Origin: Erythroxylum novogranatense
Taxonomy: Eukaryota > Streptophyta > Magnoliopsida > Malpighiales > Erythroxylaceae
DNA length: 64,000 nucleotides
Direction of reading: 5' to 3'
Assembly (NCBI GenBank): GCA_029891385.1
Contig: CM057228.1
Span: 32,448,523 to 32,512,522, forward strand
Part shown: positions 36,650 to 48,393 of the stretch, one piece after another
How positions within the stretch are numbered: the first letter of the stretch is position 1
How the letters are laid out: each line of letters begins with the position of its first letter
Position numbers and translations under genes: made by a program
Notes under the pieces: model-generated
What the model saw: only the letters and a program-made list of their open reading frames with translations
The model's database searches: none
Told to the model about the DNA's origin: nothing

Positions 36650-36972
36650 AACGGAGGTAAAAGAATCTTGTTTGTGTCCAAAATAAAAAAAGGGATCATA
36701 TATACCTATAATCTAACTACCCGAAATAAGTCCAAAAGACTTGCAAGTTGAACCTCAACTTGCATCTACTCCGTGCAGATTGATAAGATCACCAAGAAAA
36801 GTCTCTCTCTCTCTCTCTCGAATAATCATCAAACTAATACAAGTGGATAAAAAGAAACTAAACCCTCAATCCCTCTCCTTTTTCCATAAATAATTCAATC
36901 TTCTACTTTTCTCGTTACATTATTTGATCCTAAACCTAAGAAGAAATAGGTGTTAGTCCAAGACCCATCAAC
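36650..36972 (+). promoter_or_regulatory. Proximal promoter and 5'UTR of the ABA receptor gene
   Basis: The stretch is collinear with the decayed duplicate at 22840-23160, which shows that it moved as one unit with the gene start. It contains a TATATA box-like word at about 36698, a (TC)n run at 36802-36819 and pyrimidine-rich sequence typical of plant leaders. The transcription start was not determined. Confidence 0.5.
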
Positions 36973-37608
36973 ATGCCGTCGTCACTACAGCTCCAAAGAG
37001 CCACCACCACATCGACAGCCACGTTGGCCTTTCATAAGAAATCTCCTGCCACCGTGAACACGTGGAGGATTCCGGTTGCTTGGGACGTCCCGATACCTGA
37101 AGACGTGGCTGCTCATCATATGAGGTCTGTAGGGTCTAATCAGTGCAGCTCAGTAGCGGTCCAGAGTATCAATGCGACGGTGTCCACCGTGTGGTCAGTG
37201 GTCCGTCGTTTTGACAAGCCGCAGGTGTACAAGCACTTTCTCAAGAGCTGCCAAGTCATTCACGGAGACGGTGACGTGGGCACTCTCCGTCAGGTTCACG
37301 TGGTGTCGGGCCTTCCCGCCTCGTCAAGCACTGAACGCCTCGAGATTCTGGACGATGAACGACATGTAATGAGCTTTAGCGTTATCGGTGGCGAGCATCG
37401 GCTCACCAATTACAGGTCTGTCACGACACTGCACTCTTCGCCGATTGGGAACTCCACGGTGGTCATTGAATCCTATGTCGTTGACATACCACCAGGTAAT
37501 ACGAAGGAGGACACGTGTAGTTTTATAGACACGATTGTACGGTGCAACCTGCAATCGTTGGCTCAGATCGCTCAGAATATGAATAGGAATGATAAACATC
37601 ATGAATAG
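36973..37608 (+). CDS. PYR/PYL/RCAR abscisic-acid receptor, PYL4-6 type
   Basis: The single-exon gene encodes 211 residues, the usual size of the intronless PYL4/5/6 group. The START-like (Bet v 1-fold) hormone-binding domain spans about residues 40-202. Visible key features: pocket lysine in HFLKSC (K91, equivalent of PYR1 K59), gate loop SGLPA (112-116), E121 in STERL, latch GEHRL (140-144), Y147 and S149 in NYRSV, E166 in ESYVVD and N192 in RCNLQSL. The protein binds abscisic acid in cytosol and nucleus and then inhibits clade A PP2C phosphatases, releasing SnRK2 kinases. The Ser/Thr-rich N-terminus (1-30) is variable in the family. All key residues are present, so it looks functional. The ATG at 36973 is chosen because it is the first in frame and is matched by the duplicate upstream. 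The exact subfamily member cannot be fixed by eye. Confidence 0.97.
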   Translation: MPSSLQLQRATTTSTATLAFHKKSPATVNTWRIPVAWDVPIPEDVAAHHMRSVGSNQCSSVAVQSINATVSTVWSVVRRFDKPQVYKHFLKSCQVIHGDGDVGTLRQVHVVSGLPASSSTERLEILDDERHVMSFSVIGGEHRLTNYRSVTTLHSSPIGNSTVVIESYVVDIPPGNTKEDTCSFIDTIVRCNLQSLAQIAQNMNRNDKHHE

Positions 37609-38739
37609 TTTCAGATTTCAGGTTTATAGATAGTTGTTTTTCGTTTCCAGAGTGAGAAGGTTAATGAGCTGGTTAATATTGATGCCCTGGACCTTACTGG
37701 AAATGTGCAGATCGTGGGGCTGGAAGGTCACAGTATTTTGATCATGTTATGTCAACTATGTTTTCTTCAAGAGCGCCTGTTCATATAAGCACACAATCAC
37801 AATGAATTTGTATCTTCAGACCTATCTTATTAAATTTCGACTGCCAAATTGCCTCTAGTTGTCTTTTGTTTATGAGGGGATTAACTTGCTAGGTTTGTGT
37901 ATAATATTGTTTTGATTTACTGCGGATCCCCTCCTTCATGTCTTCATTGTATGTGTTTCCTTAACCGTAAATGTATGCCAAGAATTAAATTTTTCCCGGC
38001 ATATTATAATGTTTCTTTAAAGGAGTTCAGACAATCAAACCGCCTGCAACTATTTAAGCAGAAGATTTCTATCCTCATATTCAATGTTTTAGATGTAGTT
38101 CAGTTTTTTTGTTCTAATTATGATCTGAATGACAATGGATGTTCAATTCTTCGATATACCCACTTAGATACATTAAGTGGGTACAACTAGGGAATCAAAA
38201 CCACTATTTCCTAGGGAATAAATGGTTATCTCGGCAATGATGATATACTACGTACACATATCTTTTAAATATGTGGACGTGTGGAACTCACAATCTCTTT
38301 ATTTGCTCTAAATGAACCAAGAAACAGACAGCAAACATCAAAGTTGGTCCAAACTTTAAACTTAGACGATGAAATTCTTTTCACGATGTACCAAAGAGAA
38401 GGAAAAGGTAACAAGTGGGTGATTAGAATAATTGCATGTTTGTTCTTCGATTCCCGGTCCTTAAATTAGCAGAAGCAATCCCGATTTTATGTGCCTGCTA
38501 TTATGATAGATAGATATATGCACAGATATATAAAGTTAGCGGCATCTCAGAATTTTGAAGGCTTGCTTATTTGATGAGTTTAAGAAAGGGTTATTAGTTA
38601 AAGTTCGAAAAGTGAATTGTTTGGTTGTTGATTATCATTATAAGGGTAATAGTTTGATATATCACTTTTAAGAAATTTTCGGTACGTTTTATTTAGTAGA
38701 TAAATGAAACTCATTCCTTAACTGATAACTACTTTTTAA
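37609..38739. other. 3' flank of the ABA receptor gene
   Basis: The first 200-300 bases after the stop are probably 3'UTR (T-rich, moderate GC). No canonical AATAAA was found close to the stop. Short open frames at 37897-38190 and 38281-38469 show no recognisable domain and are not called as genes. Confidence 0.45.
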
Positions 38740-38802
38740 AAATATTTTTAATATTAATTGACTAAATAAAATTAATTAATTATAATATAATTAATTAATT
38801 TT

Positions 38803-38854
<52 letters not shown>

Positions 38855-39520
38855 TACATTACATTATAATTAATTAAAATATAATTCATTAATAAATTAA
38901 AATATTGTAATTAATTAATTAATTAATTAAAATATAATTCATTCATTAATTACAATCTTTTAATTAATCAATGAATAATATTTTAATTAATTATGAGGTA
39001 GTTAATTAATTAATTATATTATAATTATTTAAAATATAATTAATTAATTAAAATATAATTAATTATATTTTAATTATTCATTAATTAAAATATTATAATA
39101 AATTAATTAATTACAATATAATTCATTCATTAATTAAAACATTGTAATTAATTACATTATAATTACTTAAAATATAATATAATTAATTAAAATATAACTA
39201 ATTAAATATAATTATTAATTAATTAAAATATTTTAATGAATTAATTACATTATAATTACTTAAAATATAATTAATTAAAATATAAATAATTAAATATAAT
39301 TATGAATTAATTAAAATATTATAATTAGTTACAATATAATTAATTAAAATATAATTCAGTCTTTAATTAAATTACAATATAATTAACTAAAACATAATTC
39401 ATTCATTAATTAAAATACTATAATTGATTAATTACAATATTTTAATTAATTAATATATTGTAATTAATTAATTATAATATAATTAATTAAAATATAATAA
39501 AATTTTATTTTCTATTTTAC
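38740..39520. repeat. TTAATTAA-rich low-complexity tract with an (AAT)n microsatellite
   Basis: Nearly 800 bp are built from variants of ATTAATTAAAATATAATT, which are self-complementary, with almost no G or C. An uninterrupted (AAT)n run lies at about 38808-38851. Neighbouring units differ, so it is a degenerate minisatellite and not a clean array. Confidence 0.85.
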
Positions 39521-41247
39521 AAAACAATCACTGTCAATATTAACGATAATCATTTTAAAAATCTTAAAAAATAATAATAATAATCATTCATTCTTTTAAT
39601 TAACTATTATAATTATAATAAAATAATCATTCTCATTTTTTACTATATTTATCCTCTATCTTATTATTATTATTACGATTCTCCCGAACAACTGTCTCTG
39701 AGTTACAATTATAATACATTTGTTGGAAAGTTCTTACGGATTGGTCGTAGACGTGTAGATCTAGAAACTGTTGAAGAAAATCAGAATATTTCAACTTCGA
39801 ATATTAAATAACACGGTCACTAAAGAGAGGAAAGTTGGAATGACTTCATCGCAATGAACGGATTACGTGATAGAGAGGAATCAACTGCTGCTCCGCAAGT
39901 TGTGTTTTGAAAACTCAACTTGGGTTACAAACTAAAGCAAGTTGTTATTTTTGCCTCCTTTAATATTCTACCTCTGTGTACTGCCAATGTGTAGCGTGTG
40001 GGAAGAGTCGGAAAGGATCATGCAAGTGGGTTTGCAAGTGGGCAAGCATGCCTTTATTGTTCCCTTGAGTTAACATAACAAGCAGATCAGAGCCACCCAT
40101 TCGTTGGTGTCTCATGATTTGACCATACAAGGCTCTTTCACAAACATAATCATCTGCCATTCTGTAATCCCCTGAATTATTATTGAGATCTATTCTTTTG
40201 CTCATGGCTCAAGAAATAACTTTTACTTGTTTTGGTTTCCTGGGATTTATTCATACCTTTACCCGATGTTAAGCTAATAAGCTTTCCTTTTCACGAGAGG
40301 CTGATCTGCTATATGGTCTATTAGTCGTTCTAGGTTTTCATGCTTTGAAATAGTTGTCGTACATCACATTTGATATTTTCCGCAGACAGTTGTTTCAGGA
40401 AATTAAGAATGAAGGTACCAAACGTGCCTTAGGTCTCTTTCTACTGATCCATCCAAATAAAGTCCTACCAAGTCATCAAGGCAGACAGATAGCAGTAAAG
40501 GATGTAATAATAACAAAGAGCCGCGTTCGATTGCTGGCCAAAAACTGTCATAATGCACCTGGTATGGTGATGTATGTTCCCATCCCTTGTCATGTACAGA
40601 TGTAAATGCGTGAGAATTCGAAAATGGGATTTTTTTTATAACAACTAATTGAAATATTAGACAAACTCTTGCATGTATTATTATTATACAACAACAACAA
40701 CAACAAAAAATACTTGTAAATACAGAATTATGGTGTCATATCCTAGTAATCAAAAGGATTCCAATGGGGCTGGAGTTTACAACCACAAAATACTCATATC
40801 ACTAATTTAAAAATCAGACTCGACTTCCAAATTGCTGGTGGAACATGCAACCACATGACTAGATAGTTCGAGCAGCTGGAAATAAACCGGCGTTTCATCC
40901 GAGGTTTAATTTAGAGCAGCGAAACAACTTGAACCGATATTGCATGCCTGCATGCATGCTCCATTTTTGACAAAGCTTAACGACTTGCAAGGTTAGACAT
41001 GCCATTAATTATAATTGGTTATGACCACCGACCCAACGAACTAAGGAGGATTAAATTAATTAGAGTCGGTTACCAACATCAGGCATAAAGAAAGGCCGCA
41101 AAGTTGGGGACCACCCACTTTTGTGTGAGAAGTAGATTTGGTACACAAAGTATTTGGAGTACTTATTAAAAGAAAGTCTCTCAATCATATTGTTCAGTAG
41201 ATTTTTAGTTTTGAGCCAGTGGTTTCGTTAGATCCATCTAGGGCTAG
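39521..41247. other. Unassigned DNA left of the young copia element
   Basis: Base composition here is less AT-rich than its surroundings, especially 39950-40610 and 40740-41120. Apart from the frame at 39960-40205 described separately, the only other frame of note is 40354-40605 (+, 83 residues, no known motif). Positions 50132-50500 are the original continuation on the other side of the copia insertion. Confidence 0.4.
39960..40205 (-). CDS. Hypothetical short protein (81 residues)
   Basis: The frame starts MSKRIDLNNNSGDYRMADDY and ends HWQYTEVEY. Amino-acid composition is balanced and protein-like (His, Met, Gln, Asp) and unlike the Lys/Asn/Ile-rich noise frames of this AT-rich DNA. I recognise no family. 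It could be the last exon of a host gene or a remnant; no splice acceptor was confirmed upstream of 40205. Confidence 0.25.
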   Translation of the reverse strand: MSKRIDLNNNSGDYRMADDYVCERALYGQIMRHQRMGGSDLLVMLTQGNNKGMLAHLQTHLHDPFRLFPHATHWQYTEVEY

Positions 41248-42983
41248 TGTTGGAATTATGCCCATGACCCAATCGTTATGTAATAGATTGAACAATTTAG
41301 TTTTGTGATTATTAATTTTGATTAATAACATGGCAAATGATTTTATTATCATATTACGTTTATTGTTTATTATTCTAATATGATAAGTCCTTGATTAAAT
41401 TTATACACTTGCCATCATAATGGAGATTATGATAATGAGAGTCAAGTCTTTAGGATTTAATATAAAATGTTCTTGATCATAGGATCATCAAATAAGGACT
41501 TTTATGATCCGGTTAGATCAATATATATGTAATAGTATCTATTGGATAGATATTAGTAGATCTCATTTACTAAGTTACATATATAGATGATGCATATGGA
41601 GATATGATCATTGAACGACCAAACCGAGAATTCCAATGGTTAATATTACCTATGAATGTCAGTGGGATATTCTCTAAGGATTTAAATGTATATTTTTTCC
41701 TTTGACTGAGATCATCATAGTAATCAATAGGTCACTTATTATATTTTGATGTCGGACACCTAGTGTGTAAAAATGCTAGTTGAATGATCATTGGATATAA
41801 TTAAGCATCTATCTGATTAGTGGTGAGTCAAGAAGGAATCCATCAACTCTAGGTAATGAGTTTGAACTCTATGTTGTCATTGATCTTAATGATTGTATCA
41901 AGACCTTGGCGAGGCAATTGAATGAGTGAGGAAAAGGAGTTTTCTAAAGTCATTCACTAATCATTAATGATCGACATGTAACATAGTTGGTTATCTAATA
42001 AGGTTTGACAGTTAAACCATACCTTAGGATAATCCGGAGTTGTAATGATGGAAGGTAATTATACATTATCCTTAACCAGGTTCTATCTTTATAAAGTTGT
42101 TACTTCATACTATCCGGTCGTTGAGGAGTGTTGCTAGACGCCAACCTTGATTAGTAATTAATTAGATTAATTACTACCGGCTTAGTGATGAACCTATGTG
42201 GTCACACACTTACGAGTGTAATATTTTCCGTTTATGATTATTTAATTTATTATGAGATAATTTATTAAATAACATATATGACATATTATTATTATATTTT
42301 TTGCTAGCACAGAAAATATAATTAATATTGGAAATTCTCTTGTACAAAATAAATGAATAAAATAAAATAGTTTTATTTTATTTCATTTTGGAAATAATAA
42401 TAAAATAAAATAGTTTTATTTTATTTATTAAAAAAAATCAAAAGGATAAGAAAGCATCGTGAACTTGCATTTGGGTAGTTATATGTTTTGGTTTTAACCA
42501 ACATAATAACTAAACGTTGCAAGTTAAGTGTGGAAACGGTTTGTGTTTAAAGTGTTGCATATAAAATGAAAAATGATATTTTACAGAGATAATGGCTTTT
42601 GCACGTGTGTGCGTGAAAATTGAGAGAAAAACAGAGTTGTTGTTTGGTTCGGAAAATAGATACTGTTACCGTATATAGAGTGAAACAAAAGACTTTATTT
42701 GTTTTTCAGGTTTATATCGAAAGTCATATATAAACAGAGACAAGAGAAAATAGATTTTGGAGAAAGGTTCTTCAAGTTTGTCCATAGTCATATCAATTGT
42801 TGAAGACGGAATATAAATCTCGGTGTGGAGCACATAGAACTTGTTTTTCAAGTTCAATACCATTTTATCCTTACGATTTCCAGGTATTTATCGTTTACCT
42901 ATTTATTATTATTAGTATGTTGTTAAACGCAATAAATAATACATGATTGCAATTTTATTTTCGCTGCGTATTGCGATCCTTCA
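41248..42983 (+). repeat. 5' LTR of the copia element
   Basis: 1736 bp, beginning TGTTGGAATTATGCCC and ending GCGATCCTTCA. It contains a paired AAAATAAAATAG/TTTTATTTTATT motif near 42360-42430 that can form a hairpin. Promoter and polyadenylation signals are expected here but were not pinpointed. Confidence 0.95.
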
Positions 42984-42985
42984 AT

Positions 42986-42997
42986 TGATATCAGAGC
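42986..42997 (+). other. Primer-binding site
   Basis: TGATATCAGAGC starts two bases after the 5' LTR. It matches the usual initiator-Met tRNA complementary site TGGTATCAGAGC except for one base. Confidence 0.85.
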
Positions 42998-44326
42998 AGG
43001 TTTTTTGCGTTTATATCATACTATAAATCATGTTATATTTATTGATAATTGTTATCATACAATGCACGGCGTACGTTGGTGTTCAAAAATATTTCCAGCA
43101 AATGCATGTTATACGAATATATACAAACAAGGTAGTTCTGCAAGGTTAAAAGTATAGTGCTATCTTCTGTGTGAAACGATGGACAAGTGTTGTCCACAGT
43201 AAATGCATTAAATGCATGTAATGGGTATTGTCCGATGGTTATATGCAAAGGTTACTTATGACAGATGTGGTATGTATGCTTTTGCATGGTAATAGTCATG
43301 ACCCACTCATTTAAATGCTCTAAATGGTTGTTGTACGTGTAAAAGCATGGGTAATGTAAAAGTTTCTTTTAACAGATATTGTATGTATGCTTTAGCATGG
43401 AAGTAAAGGACTACAGTACACTCATTTAATGTGTTTCATTGTTCTTGTCATCTGTACACGTTTATAAAGAAAAGAAGTTAGTGGGTTCTAGAACTAATTA
43501 AATGCATGTAATATCTATTGTACGAAACAGTGGCAAGCAACGTGCATGTGGGAGTAACGTGTAATATCTATTGTTTTGTTTTGTTTTTAGTAAGTGAATT
43601 CGTAAACAATAGATGACAGTGAGCAATGTTATAAAAACCTTTGGACAAGCGTTGTCTGTATAAAGGTGCACGGTAATAGGCATGAATTTATATTCGTTTT
43701 CGCCTAGATATAAAAACAGAAAATTTAAAGAGTTTATTTTGATAAACGACTTTCATTGTAAAGGAAATTAGAAATGATATGATCATTAATGTTATTAAAA
43801 TAGTTTTAATAGCATAAAATCTTGATTTTTAAAATTATAGAATTTATTTTTGATATAATATATAATATTTTATCAAAAAGAAATTTTCCACTCAAATAGA
43901 TAATAATATTTATTTTTGTTTACAAGGAATGACACGATAACCGGTAACTTGTAGTTCGAGATAAATAATATTTTCTATTGCATATGATGCAAGTGTGAGA
44001 AAAAATTATTATTTAATTTTATATTTTGGCCTAGACAACCTAGGGAGTATAGAATTAATTAATTTTTCGTCACTTGGATGGATAAATTAAATTATACAAA
44101 TAGGAACGACACGACAACTGGGGGACTATTTAGTATTGAGCCTCATGTAAAATTTTATATGATAAAATAGGCGATTTCTCACTCTTTAATTATGCATGAG
44201 TAACGACTTGACAACGAGGGCTCATTCATGTTTTAAAGATGTTATATCATTTAGATAAAAGTCCATGTCTAATGATATATAACTTTGTTCTTATTTTGGT
44301 GTTTTCTTTTTATTAGATTTCTCAAA
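42998..44326 (+). other. Untranslated leader of the copia element with internal repeats
   Basis: No protein is seen. Two units of a roughly 113-bp repeat share GTATGTATGCTTT-GCATGG (about 43270 and 43381). Three units share GA-ACGACACGACAAC-like words (near 43928, 44103 and 44199). Long, repeat-bearing leaders are common in copia elements and may hold packaging signals. Confidence 0.6.
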
Positions 44327-45847
44327 ATGTCTACTATATCACCGTGAAGCATTCTTGATGCTAACAAGCTAGCGGGTAACAATTTTGATGATTGGTACCG
44401 CAATCTGAGAATTGTTCTCATGCACGAGAAACTTATCGATGTAATCGATAAACCCGTAATGGAAGAGCCTTCTGAGGGACTTGATGATGCTAATGCATTA
44501 GATGCATATTTTAAGTACAATGAGCAAAGTACTAATGCCAAGTGCATTATACTGGCATCAATGAGTTCTGAACTCCAAAGGCAGCATGAAGATATGAACC
44601 CTTCACAGATCATTGAGCATCTTAAGAAGATGTATGGGTCTCAAAGTAGGACTGCTAGATACCAGTTATCTAGATCCCTATTCAAGTCTGAATTGAAGCC
44701 CAAATCTCCTGTGGGATCCCATGTTCTTAAGATGATTGATCTTATAGAACAACTTGAGAAGTTGGGGTGTTCTCTAGGGAAAGAGTTGTCACAAGATTTG
44801 ATCTTGCAATCTCTTTCTGACATTTTTTCACCATTCATTGTTAATTTTAACATGAACAAGATGGACTGTGATCTTCATGAAATGCTCAACTTGTTGATCG
44901 ATTATGAAAATCAAGTCGCATCATCTGAGAAGGTGAAAGTGTCAGGGTCTGTGAACCTTGTTGGTAACTCTTCGAAGCGTAAGTGGAAGGGCAAAAAGAA
45001 GCCCAAGAAAAATCATTTTGCACCCAAGGGTGTTTTGAAAAAATCCAAGGGTGCAAAGAAGAGAATTGACCAAAAGGATGCTGAATGTTTCTTCTGCACA
45101 AAGAAGGGACACTGGAAAAGGAACTGCCCAGAGTATTTGGCTACTCTGAAAGACAAGAAACAAGGTGAGACATTTATGAAAAATGTTTTCATGATTTCTT
45201 TAACTACTATTGATGCTACAAAATGGGTATTAGATACTGGTAGTAGCTTTAACATCTGCAATATGTTGCAGGGTCTAAGGATCAGTAGGAGATTGAAGAA
45301 GGGAGAAGTAAAGCTACAAGTTGGGAATGGAGCAAGTGTTGCTGCCCTAGCTGTAGGAACTATTTCTCTTGTAATGCCTACAGGCAAGACTTTATTATTA
45401 GAAGATTGTTATTATGTTCCTAAGTTTGTTTCGAACATTGTTTCCATTTCGTTATTAGATAAACGTGGATTTCATACAATCTTTAAGAATAATCAATGTA
45501 ATATTTTTCATGGTGATGAATTATATGTCAGTGGTTATTTACAATATGGTCTTTATGTCTTACCTGAAATAGTTGTTTGTCCAATTATGAATGTTTCTGG
45601 TCATAAAAGGAAGAGAGATAATGAAGCAAATCAAACTTACCTTTGGCATTGTAGACTTGGTCATATTGGTGAGAAAAGAGTAAACAAGTTACACAAGGAA
45701 GGATGTCTTGGTCAATATGATTATGAATCATATGAAACTTGTGAATCTTGTCTCAAAGGCAAAATGACCAAATCTCCTTTTACTGGAACTGGAGAGAGAG
45801 CTAGTGAACTTTTAGGACTCATACATACTGATGTATGTGGTAGATGA
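44327..45847 (+). pseudogene. Copia gag, protease and start of integrase
   Basis: An ATG at 44327 opens the frame, but a TGA at 44345-44347 follows after six codons. The frame then stays open to 45847 and encodes ILDANKLAGNNFDDWYRNLR-type gag sequence. It carries a CCHC zinc knuckle (CFFCTKKGHWKRNC, about 45090-45130), the aspartic protease motif WVLDTGSS (about 45224-45247) and the integrase zinc-binding HHCC region (LWHCRLGH ... CESCLKG). It stops at TGA 45845-45847; the integrase core continues in another frame from 45844. Alternatively translation could start at the ATG at 44420, which would miss the gag N-terminus. Confidence 0.9.
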
Positions 45848-47310
45848 AAGTTCAAGCTAAAGGTGGATATTCTTATTTTATCACCTTCACTGATGATATG
45901 TCAAGATATGGATTTGTGTATCTTATGAAACACAAGTCTGAATCATTTGAAATGTTCAAAAGATTTCGTAGTGAAGTTGAAAAGCAAACTGGTAAGAGTA
46001 TAAAGGCACTAAGATCTGACCGGGGCGGTGAGTATCTTAGTGATGATTTTGTTGATTATCTAAGGCAAGATGGAATCTTGTCTCAGTGGACTTCTCCAGG
46101 CACACCACAACACAATGGTGTTTCCGAAAGGAGAAATCGAACCTTATTGGATATGGTGAGATCCATGATGGGGTTCACTGATCTTCCTATCTTCCTATGG
46201 GGATATGCTTTAGAAGCCGCTGCATATTTATTAAACAAAGTTCCCACTAAAGCAGTCACTAAAACTCCATATGAGATATGGAAAGGACGTAAGCCTAACC
46301 TAAAACATTTAAAAGTTTGGGGTTGTCCAGCATATGTCAAGAGATTGCAGCCAGATAAGCTTGAAGCTAGATCTGACAAGTGTAGATTTGTTGGTTATCC
46401 CAAGGAGACTATGGGATACTATTTCTATCATTCTTCTGAGCACAAAGTGTTTGTGGCTAGAAATGCAACCTTTTTAGAAAGGGAGTTCCTTAATGAAGGA
46501 AGTCATGGCGTAGAAATAGATCTTGATGAAATTGAAGATTCTAATGAATCAACACAAGCTCAAGAGCATCAGACGCATATTGAGCAACCTTTTCTTGATG
46601 TCTTGAAATTAACACATAAGGTACCAGCCTCAAACATTGAGGTGAGTGGACTGGTTAATGAACCTGTCCAAGAACCTATGCAACAACAAGATTAAGTAGA
46701 GGAAGAACCTATTGTACATGAGCCTCTTAGAAGGTCTATTAGGGATCGTCGTGCACCAGATAGATTAAACTTAATGGTGCAAGGTGACGAAGAGAATCAT
46801 ATTGATGATGACCCTAAGACTTACGAAGAGGCTATGGCAAGTCCAGATTGTGAGAAGTGGTTTAAGGCCATGGAATCCGAGTTAGAATCCATGAGAATCA
46901 ACAAAGTATGGACTTTGGTTGATCCCTCAAAGGATATAAAACCCATAGGATGTAAATGGGTATTTAAGAGAAAAATGGGAGCGGACGGGAATATTGAAAC
47001 CTATAAAGCCCGTCTTGTTGCCAAGGGATATAATCAAAAAGAAGGTATTGATTATGATGAAACTTTTTCCCCTGTGGCAATGCTTAAATCTATTCGGATT
47101 CTACTTGCTATAGCTGCATATTATGATTATGAGATATGGCAAATGGATGTGAAAACAGCTTTTCTTAACGGAGAGCTCAAGGAAGATGTCTATATGACTC
47201 AACCTGAAGGTTTCACGTTGCCATCTGCTCCTAATAAAATATGTAAGCTACAAAGATCTATTTATGGATTGAAGCAAGCTTCACGAAGTTGGAATATTCG
47301 CCTAATATAA
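45844..47310 (+). pseudogene. Copia integrase core and first part of reverse transcriptase
   Basis: The frame differs from the upstream gag frame (frame change at about 45844). Integrase core residues are visible in FITFTDDMSRYGFVY (first Asp), LRSDRGGEY (second Asp) and GVSERRNRTLL (Glu). A GKRP-like 'KVWGCPAYV' block follows. An in-frame TAA at 46693-46695 interrupts the linker before RT. RT then shows WVFKRKMGADG, RLVAKGYNQKEGIDYDETFSPV and QMDVKTAFLNGEL (first catalytic Asp). The frame is lost at about 47310. Confidence 0.9.
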
Positions 47311-48379
47311 CAATCGCAAAGTTTGACTTTGTTAGATGCGAAGAAGAGCCATGTGTGTACAAGAAGGTTAGTGGGGCGTAGTTATTTTCCTAGTCTGTAT
47401 GTAGATGACATATTGCTAATAGGAAATGATGTACCAACCATGCAAAAGACAAAGATTTGGTTATCTGAATGTTCTCCATGAAGGATTTGGGAGAAGCAGC
47501 TTACATTCTTGGAATCAAGATCTATAGAGATAGATCAAGAAAGCTGCTAGGACTTTCCCAATCCATGTACATTGATACTATTTTAAAAAGGTATCACATG
47601 GAAAATTCCAAAAAAGGTTATCTACCTATCGGTACTGGAATTTCTCTTAGTAGGGAGGATTGTCCTAAAACCCTAGAAGAAAGAGAACGCATGAGTAGGG
47701 TCCCATATGCCAACGCAGTGGGAGCTATCATGTATACCATGACATGTACAAGACCTGATGTGGCCTACGCGCTAGGAGTAGCAAGTAGGTATCAAGGTAA
47801 CCCAGGTGAGGAACATTGGAAAGTGGTTAAAACTATTCTTAAGTACTTAAGAAGAACTAAGGACCAATTCCTCATATATGGAGATTGTGAATTAAAGCTA
47901 ATAGGCTACACTGATGCTAGTTTTGCATCAGATAAAGATGATAGCAAATCTACCTCTGGTTATATTTTTACCTTGAATGGAGGAGCAGTGAGTTGGAAAA
48001 GTTCCATGCAAGCTCATGGTGATTGATTCTTGCCATCGAGAATACATAAATGCATGTGAAGCATTAAGGAAGTCATTTGGATGAAAAGTTCTTAATCGAA
48101 CTTGGCGTGGTTCCTTCAATAAAGGAAGCTGTTCCTTTATTGTGTGACACTACTGGTGCTATTGCACAAGCTAAGGAACCAAGGTCACATCAAAGATCCA
48201 AACATGTTCTGCGGAAGTATCATTTGATTCGAGAAATTGTTGAGCGTGAGGACGTTCAAATTCACAAGGTTGAAGGAAAGGAGAATGCTGCAGATCCCTT
48301 CACTAAGGCGCTTGGATCAAAGGAGTTTGATAAGCACAAGTGGAAGATAGGATTGAAGTTCATGAGTGATTGGGTCTAG
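47311..48379 (+). pseudogene. Copia RT C-terminal part and RNase H
   Basis: The YVDDILL catalytic block is encoded near 47398-47420 in a shifted frame. The piece 47469-48026 gives FSMKDLGEAAYILGIKI and then GYTDASFASDKDDSKSTSGY, the start of RNase H. Frame loss at about 48026 removes the expected ...EAEY block. The piece 48077-48379 gives CDTTGAIAQAKEP and NAADPFTKAL, the RNase H end, and stops at the TAG just before the PPT. At least three frame changes separate these pieces. Confidence 0.9.
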
Positions 48380-48381
48380 GT

Positions 48382-48393
48382 CAAGTGGGAGAT
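48382..48393 (+). other. Polypurine tract of the copia element
   Basis: CAAGTGGGAGAT lies immediately before the 3' LTR, as usual in copia elements. Confidence 0.85.

Noticed and set aside
37324..37602. Minus-strand open frame opposite the ABA receptor gene
   Set aside because: It is a shadow of the conserved receptor coding sequence, whose motifs are unambiguous on the plus strand.
38808..38851. Possible CRISPR-like or tandem functional array
   Set aside because: It is a simple (AAT)n microsatellite in low-complexity DNA. No repeat-spacer structure exists anywhere in the window.
42340..42440. AAAATAAAATAGTTTTATTTTATT hairpin as a terminator
   Set aside because: It is part of both LTRs of the copia element, in a eukaryotic context, and is low-complexity sequence.
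45013..45387. Minus-strand open frame opposite copia gag-protease
   Set aside because: Shadow frame; gag zinc knuckle and protease motif are on the plus strand.
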